Positions 59,555-64,000 of a stretch of DNA of 64,000 nucleotides are shown one piece after another. Under the pieces are notes generated by a model that saw only the letters and a program-made list of their open reading frames with translations, made no database searches and was not told the origin of the DNA. This DNA is from Spirosoma radiotolerans (GTDB lineage Bacteria; Bacteroidota; Bacteroidia; Cytophagales; Spirosomataceae). Numbering within the stretch: the first letter of the stretch is position 1; each line of letters opens with the position of its first letter. A program made the position numbers and the translations under genes. The stretch lies in the NCBI RefSeq assembly GCF_000974425.1, contig NZ_CP010429.1:4573501-4637500 (forward strand), in the 5' to 3' direction.

Positions 59555-60613
59555 ATGAGACAATACCAACTCCAGCGACTAATTGACCAGCCAATTATAC
59601 AAACAAGCGACGTAAATCCAACAATCGAGGGTTTTAAGGTATTGGGTGCTTTTAATCCAGCGGCCTGTATTTTCGGGGATGAAGTGCTCCTGTTGCTGCG
59701 GGTGGCCGAGGCCCCAAAAGCCGAGCAAGGGACCATCCTGATTCCCCTGATCGAAGAACAGGATGGCGTTCCAACGCTCACCATCAAGCGTTTTCCAGAA
59801 CCAACCGAACCCTATGACCCACGCGTTGTAGCCATTCAGGGAAAGGTTTACCTTACCTCATTAAGTCACTTGCGGCTAGCCCGCAGCCGCGATGGTATTC
59901 ACTTTACAATTGACGATAAGCCGTTTCTGTTTCCGGCCCGCATGGATGAATCCTACGGGATTGAAGATGCCCGGATTACATTTCTGGAAGACAAATACTG
60001 GATTACCTATACGGCCGTATCAGAACACGGACCAGGCGTAGGTTTAGCCGTTACCACCGACTTCAAAACCGTTGAGCGCATAGGAATGATTTTACCACCA
60101 CCCAATAAAGACGTGGCCCTGTTTCCGCAAAAAATCAACGGAAAGTATATGTTGCTGCACCGGCCGATGGTGTCAGAAATTGGTAAACCATCCATTTGGC
60201 TGGCGGAGTCAGCAGATGGTCTCCATTGGGGAAACCACCGCTTTCTGTTCGGTGGACGGGGCGCATCTGATTTCAACTTCGCCTGGGAAGGTGGTAAGAT
60301 TGGCGCTGGTCCCGAACCAATCTTAACCGACGAGGGCTGGCTGGTTTGCTACCACGGCGCCGATCAGACTCACGCTTATGCCCTGGCGTTGGCCTTGCTC
60401 GACAAAAACGATCCATCAATCGTACTGGATCGATCAGTAGCTCCGCTCCTTACACCCGAGCTTTCCTGGGAACGCGAAGGATTCTTTCCCAATGTCGTCT
60501 TTTCCAACGGCTGGATACAGTGGCCGGAAGACAGCGTTAAAGCCGGAAAAATCTGGGTATACTACGGTGCAGCCGATTCGGGTGTCGGGCTGGCCGAATT
60601 GAGTAAGGAGTAA
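59555..60613 (+). CDS. Glycoside hydrolase family 130 protein (glycoside phosphorylase-like)
   Basis: A 352-residue cytoplasmic enzyme with a five-bladed propeller. Family GH130 features are GAFNPAACIFGDEVLLLLRV, YDPRVVAIQGKVYLT, the catalytic aspartate in YGIEDARITF, PNKDVALFPQKINGKYMLLHRP and GAGPEPILTDEGWLVCYHGA. Most GH130 members are phosphorylases acting on beta-mannosides, and some are hydrolases. There is no signal peptide, consistent with intracellular phosphorolysis. The substrate is not determined. A strong hairpin follows the stop. Confidence 0.9.
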   Translation: MRQYQLQRLIDQPIIQTSDVNPTIEGFKVLGAFNPAACIFGDEVLLLLRVAEAPKAEQGTILIPLIEEQDGVPTLTIKRFPEPTEPYDPRVVAIQGKVYLTSLSHLRLARSRDGIHFTIDDKPFLFPARMDESYGIEDARITFLEDKYWITYTAVSEHGPGVGLAVTTDFKTVERIGMILPPPNKDVALFPQKINGKYMLLHRPMVSEIGKPSIWLAESADGLHWGNHRFLFGGRGASDFNFAWEGGKIGAGPEPILTDEGWLVCYHGADQTHAYALALALLDKNDPSIVLDRSVAPLLTPELSWEREGFFPNVVFSNGWIQWPEDSVKAGKIWVYYGAADSGVGLAELSKE

Positions 60614-60645
60614 TCACCACGCGCGGTTGCGCTGATCCAGCCATA

Positions 60646-60688
60646 TACGCAACCCAATACCTACTTAAGGTGGGTATTGGGTTGCGTA
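60646..60688 (+). terminator. Hairpin after the GH130 gene
   Basis: A perfect 16-bp inverted repeat (TACGCAACCCAATACC and its complement) with an 11-nt loop, 33 nt after the stop. It is followed by an A run rather than T, so termination on the plus strand is plausible but not certain. Confidence 0.65.
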
Positions 60689-60823
60689 CGTACAAAAAAA
60701 GGACGCAGCTAACTATTCGTATAAAAAATTGAAAGTATCTTATAAGTAATAGGCTGATTAACAGACGGAGTTTCACTAGCGATGGCTTTTTTGTAGTTTA
60801 CATTAGTTTTTAACTCTCCTCCT

Positions 60824-63820
60824 TTGATGAAACACTTGAATCAACTTTTACTCTGTCTTTTACTCTCAACGTCACTATTCGCACAGAGTCAGAAAAGGCC
60901 GCTTACTGCCGCCGATTATGACCGCTGGCAAAGTGTCAGGTCTGAAAAAATCTCGAACGACGGCCACTGGATTGCCTATCAGATTGATCCCCAGGAAGGT
61001 GATGGCCGCTTAGAGGTGACAGCAGCTGGTACCAGCACAAACCGGAAGCAGTATGTTTTCCCGCGTGGCTACATGGCCCAGTTCACGCCCGACAGCAAAT
61101 TTCTGGTGATGCGGATGAAAGCCCCTTATGCCGATACCCGCAAAGCCAAATTGAAGAAGAAAAAGGCCGACGAACTACCCAAAGATAGTTTGCTGGTATT
61201 GAACCTAACCACTGGAAAACCAACCAAACTGCCCAATGCAAAATCATTCGTATTTGGCAAAGATTCAGGTTCGTGGCTGGCGGTCGTGCAGGAACGTAAA
61301 GACGACAAAGAACGGCCTGCTCCCCGGGCGGCCTCGTTGAAAGATACCCTTACGCCCCTGCCACCCGTCTCGACAACCGCCGTGGCAACCCGGAAAGGAA
61401 CGGCCAAAAAGCCAAAAGGCGACGATCTGACACTCCTGAATATGGCCGATGGCACTCGCAAAACCGTTCGCTACGTCTCCAACGTAGCCATGTCTGATAA
61501 TGGAAAAGCGATTTTTTACAGTAAAGAATCAGCGAATGACTCGCTCAAAACAGGCGAAACCAGCATTCCCGGTGTTTTTCTGTTCAACACCACCAACGGA
61601 CAAACGACGCTGATCGATACCAGCTCCAGGCGGAAAATATACAAAGGGCTGGCGGTCGATAAAGTTGGTCAGCAACTTACCTGGATGGCCTCTGCCGATA
61701 GCGCCGGAAGCGATGTAAAGGTATTCACGCTCTACTACAAAAACCTATCGCCAGCGGTAGCGGCAAAAGGAAAATCAAGCAAAAATACGGCTGCAGAAAC
61801 CCCTTTCAAGGTGATAGCCGATACGCTGACAAAACCATTGCCAAAAGGCTGGTCGGTCAACGAGTATCGGGAGCCGAAGTTTTCGGATGATGGCAAACGA
61901 CTCTATTTCTCCACTTCACCCATTGCGCCTAAACCGACGAAAGACAGCCTGACGCCCGAGGATGAGAAAGTAAAAATGGACATCTGGACCTGGACGGACA
62001 GCCGCCTGCAACCCATGCAGCAACGCCGGCTGAAAGAAGAGAAAGAACGCGGGTTCCTGACCGTTTACGATCCGCAGGCCGGTAAGCTAACGCCCCTGGC
62101 CAGCCGTGAAGTACCAACCGTTTCGTTCGATCCTAAGACGAACGCCCGTTACTTACTTGGCCTGAGCGACCTCCCCTATCAGGTTCAATCGTCCTGGGAT
62201 CCTGGTCATACGGATCTTTATCTGGTCGACGCCCAGACGGGTGAAAAGAAGCGTATTGCCAACGACATCATGGCATCACAACCGAAATTATCGCCCGAAG
62301 GAAAATACGCTTATTGGTTCGATGAACGCGATTCGCTCTGGCGGGCTTGGTCCATTCCCGAAGGAAAACGCATTGACCTGACCCGTGGCCTGCCAAGTAA
62401 ATTTTTCGACGAAGAACACGATACGCCTAACCTGCCCGGCTCCTATGGTGCGGCTGGCTGGACAACCGGTGATCGGTATCTCTGGCTCTACGACCGGTAT
62501 GACATCTGGCAAATTGACCCCACTGGCCGGGAGAAACCGACAAACCTAACCTCCGGCTGGGGCCGTAAAAACAAGATTCGGTTGCGTCGTGCAGAACTGG
62601 ACAACGATGACGACGATGCACCTGGCCGCCGATCAGGCTCTATCGAGAAAGCCATCGACCCAAAAAGCGAACTGTTTCTGACTGGCATTTGGGAAAGCGA
62701 TAAAGCAACGGGAATCCTGAAAAGTAAAAATGGACTGGCAACCGCCGAGCCAGCGGTTCTGACCCGTAGTAATCACCGCTATTTTGGGCTGAACAAGGCG
62801 AAGAATGCACCGGTCGTTACCTTCTACAAAGGCAACTATCAGGAACCAATCAACCTGTTCCAGACGGATACAACCTTGGCCAATCCGATTCAACTCACCC
62901 ACACGAATCCACAGCAGGACAGCATTCGTTGGGGTAGTGCCGAGATTGTGAAATGGACAGGTACCAATGGGGTTAAGCTGGAAGGACTGCTCTTTAAACC
63001 GGAAGGTTTCGACCCCAAGAAGAAGTACCCGATGCTCACGTACTTCTATGAGCGCAATGCTGAGACCTTAAACGACTACCGGGCTCCATCGCCAAGCCGC
63101 TCGACGATCAACATCCCTTACTGCGTTTCAAATGGCTATCTGGTCTTCGTACCGGATATCGTTTACACCACGGGTCAGCCCGGCCCGAACGCCTACGACT
63201 GTATTGTACCGGGCGTGTTGAGCCTCCTCGATAAGGGCTTCGTTGACCGGGATCGACTTGGTATTCAGGGACAAAGCTGGGGTGGTTACCAAACCGCGTA
63301 CATCATCACGCGAACCAACCTGTTCCGGGCTGCCGAAGCCGGTGCACCCGTTGCCAACATGACGTCGGCCTACGGTGGTATCCGCTGGGAAACAGGGATG
63401 AGCCGGGCCTTCCAGTACGAAAAAACCCAGAGCCGAATTGGTGGTACGCTGTGGGACAAACCCATGAACTACATCGAAAACTCGCCCCTTTTCTTTGCCA
63501 ATCGCATCGAAACGCCCCTCATGATGACGCACAATGACGCCGATGGAGCCGTCCCCTGGTATCAGGGTATCGAGCTGTTTTCTGCCCTGCGCCGGTTGAA
63601 CAAGCCCGTTTGGATGCTGGTCTACAATGGCGAAGGGCATAATCTGACCCAGCGGCATAATGCCAAAGACCTGAGTATTCGCTTGTATCAATATTTCGAT
63701 TACTACCTTAAAGATGCGCCCATGCCGATCTGGATGAAGGAAGGCCGCAGCGCCGTGGAGAAAGATCGGGGCGAGATGAAGTACGGCATCAGGCAGAGCG
63801 CTGATGCACCACAACGGTAA
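60824..63820 (+). CDS. S9 family prolyl oligopeptidase-type serine peptidase
   Basis: A 998-residue secreted peptidase. A signal peptide (MMKHLNQLLLCLLLSTSLFAQ) is followed by a long propeller-type domain with WD40-like repeats (to about residue 690) and a C-terminal alpha/beta-hydrolase domain. The nucleophile is Ser818 in GQSWGGYQ; the aspartate is in HNDADGAVPWYQG and the histidine in GEGHNLTQ. It probably trims Pro- or Ala-containing oligopeptides in the periplasm for nutrition. It is larger than the usual 700-900 residues, mainly by Lys/Pro-rich insertions in the propeller (RKGTAKKPKGDD, LKKKKADELPKD). It is followed by a very long hairpin. Confidence 0.92.
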   Translation: MMKHLNQLLLCLLLSTSLFAQSQKRPLTAADYDRWQSVRSEKISNDGHWIAYQIDPQEGDGRLEVTAAGTSTNRKQYVFPRGYMAQFTPDSKFLVMRMKAPYADTRKAKLKKKKADELPKDSLLVLNLTTGKPTKLPNAKSFVFGKDSGSWLAVVQERKDDKERPAPRAASLKDTLTPLPPVSTTAVATRKGTAKKPKGDDLTLLNMADGTRKTVRYVSNVAMSDNGKAIFYSKESANDSLKTGETSIPGVFLFNTTNGQTTLIDTSSRRKIYKGLAVDKVGQQLTWMASADSAGSDVKVFTLYYKNLSPAVAAKGKSSKNTAAETPFKVIADTLTKPLPKGWSVNEYREPKFSDDGKRLYFSTSPIAPKPTKDSLTPEDEKVKMDIWTWTDSRLQPMQQRRLKEEKERGFLTVYDPQAGKLTPLASREVPTVSFDPKTNARYLLGLSDLPYQVQSSWDPGHTDLYLVDAQTGEKKRIANDIMASQPKLSPEGKYAYWFDERDSLWRAWSIPEGKRIDLTRGLPSKFFDEEHDTPNLPGSYGAAGWTTGDRYLWLYDRYDIWQIDPTGREKPTNLTSGWGRKNKIRLRRAELDNDDDDAPGRRSGSIEKAIDPKSELFLTGIWESDKATGILKSKNGLATAEPAVLTRSNHRYFGLNKAKNAPVVTFYKGNYQEPINLFQTDTTLANPIQLTHTNPQQDSIRWGSAEIVKWTGTNGVKLEGLLFKPEGFDPKKKYPMLTYFYERNAETLNDYRAPSPSRSTINIPYCVSNGYLVFVPDIVYTTGQPGPNAYDCIVPGVLSLLDKGFVDRDRLGIQGQSWGGYQTAYIITRTNLFRAAEAGAPVANMTSAYGGIRWETGMSRAFQYEKTQSRIGGTLWDKPMNYIENSPLFFANRIETPLMMTHNDADGAVPWYQGIELFSALRRLNKPVWMLVYNGEGHNLTQRHNAKDLSIRLYQYFDYYLKDAPMPIWMKEGRSAVEKDRGEMKYGIRQSADAPQR

Positions 63821-63837
63821 TGCATAAAGTCTCACGA

Positions 63838-63901
63838 CAGGTCCACTAAATCAGAACGCCCGATTACAGTTGTAATCGGGCGTTCTGATTTAGTGGACCT
63901 G
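63838..63901. terminator. 31-bp perfect hairpin between convergent genes
   Basis: Arms 63838-63868 and 63871-63901 are exactly complementary over 31 bp, with only 2 bases between them. It lies between the S9 peptidase gene and the convergent gene at the window end, 4 nt from that gene's stop. It very probably acts as a bidirectional terminator. The length and perfection are unusual. Confidence 0.75.
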
Positions 63902-63905
63902 CGTT

Positions 63906-64000
63906 TTATTGGGCTGACGCGGCTTCCTTCACCACTTCACCTTTGAGATACAACGTTTGCGAACCACCCTCGGCGTTTGATTCAACCAGAACGGTTTTGT
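63906..64000 (-). CDS. C-terminal end of a DUF1573-type protein (5' end outside window)
   Basis: The last 31 codons of a minus-strand gene are visible. The sequence KTVLVESNAEGGSQTLYLKGEV and the tail VVKEAASAQ resemble the closing strands of DUF1573 domains, small Ig-like secreted modules common in Bacteroidota. The start is beyond the window. Identification from so short a piece is tentative. Confidence 0.5.
   Translation of the reverse strand, partial: KTVLVESNAEGGSQTLYLKGEVVKEAASAQ

Overview
The window reads as a chromosomal segment of a Bacteroidota member of the order Cytophagales, most like Spirosoma or a close relative. The grounds are tandem 800-900 residue MacB/FtsX-type permeases with an N-terminal prefix domain, TAnnTTTG-type promoter boxes with little sign of Shine-Dalgarno sequences, the order ftsX-DUF3098-uppP-truB-ribF, a SurA-like isomerase next to a MoxR ATPase, and a W-rich DUF6600-type protein. 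The genus is an inference from gene content.

Layout. 1-6.5 kb: three tandem large ABC permeases, the first cut by the window edge. 6.6-12.3 kb: a divergent DoxX/HxlR pair with a candidate operator, mnmA, a DUF1080 secreted protein, a HAD phosphatase and an agmatine deiminase. 12.3-18.1 kb: a lipoprotein, two PpiC-type periplasmic chaperones and a MoxR ATPase. 18.2-31.3 kb: an accessory, mostly redox region with an orphan ABC ATPase, a GapN-like dehydrogenase, an LLM oxidoreductase, pirin, AraC plus aldo/keto reductase, a DUF6273 protein divergent from a GH43 enzyme, ArsR plus an Old Yellow Enzyme homologue, and an APH-like kinase. 31.7-42.9 kb: housekeeping genes including tRNA-Leu(CAA), a MacB-like permease, an SPFH lipoprotein, a DNA/RNA endonuclease, a BaiN-like flavoprotein, ribF, truB, uppP, DUF3098, ftsX and truA. 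43.2-46.7 kb: a W-rich envelope protein, MscS and CorA. 56.5-64 kb: amidase, isochorismate synthase, two small acidic proteins, GH130, an S9 peptidase and the end of a DUF1573 gene.

The most interesting segment is about 46.8-56.4 kb. It is a peptide maturation and export island on the minus strand: two small precursors with nearly identical double-glycine leaders and four-cysteine cores, a GT-B type glycosyltransferase, a C39-like/VKOR/DsbA disulfide-forming system split across two frames, a small secreted parvulin, an unknown secreted protein, a C39 peptidase-ABC transporter with an unusual insertion in its peptidase domain, and a HlyD-type adaptor. A divergent XRE regulator stands at the head. 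A truncated second copy of the glycosyltransferase end beside the first precursor shows that a glycosyltransferase-precursor cassette was duplicated and partly lost. The simplest reading is that small disulfide-bonded, possibly glycosylated peptides are made, trimmed after Gly-Gly and secreted. This resembles the logic of glycocins, but with a UGT-like enzyme. The product and the glycosylation are inferred.

Several strong hairpins mark transcription-unit ends, and several genes have a TAnnTTTR box only 4-6 nt before the start codon, suggesting leaderless or nearly leaderless transcripts.
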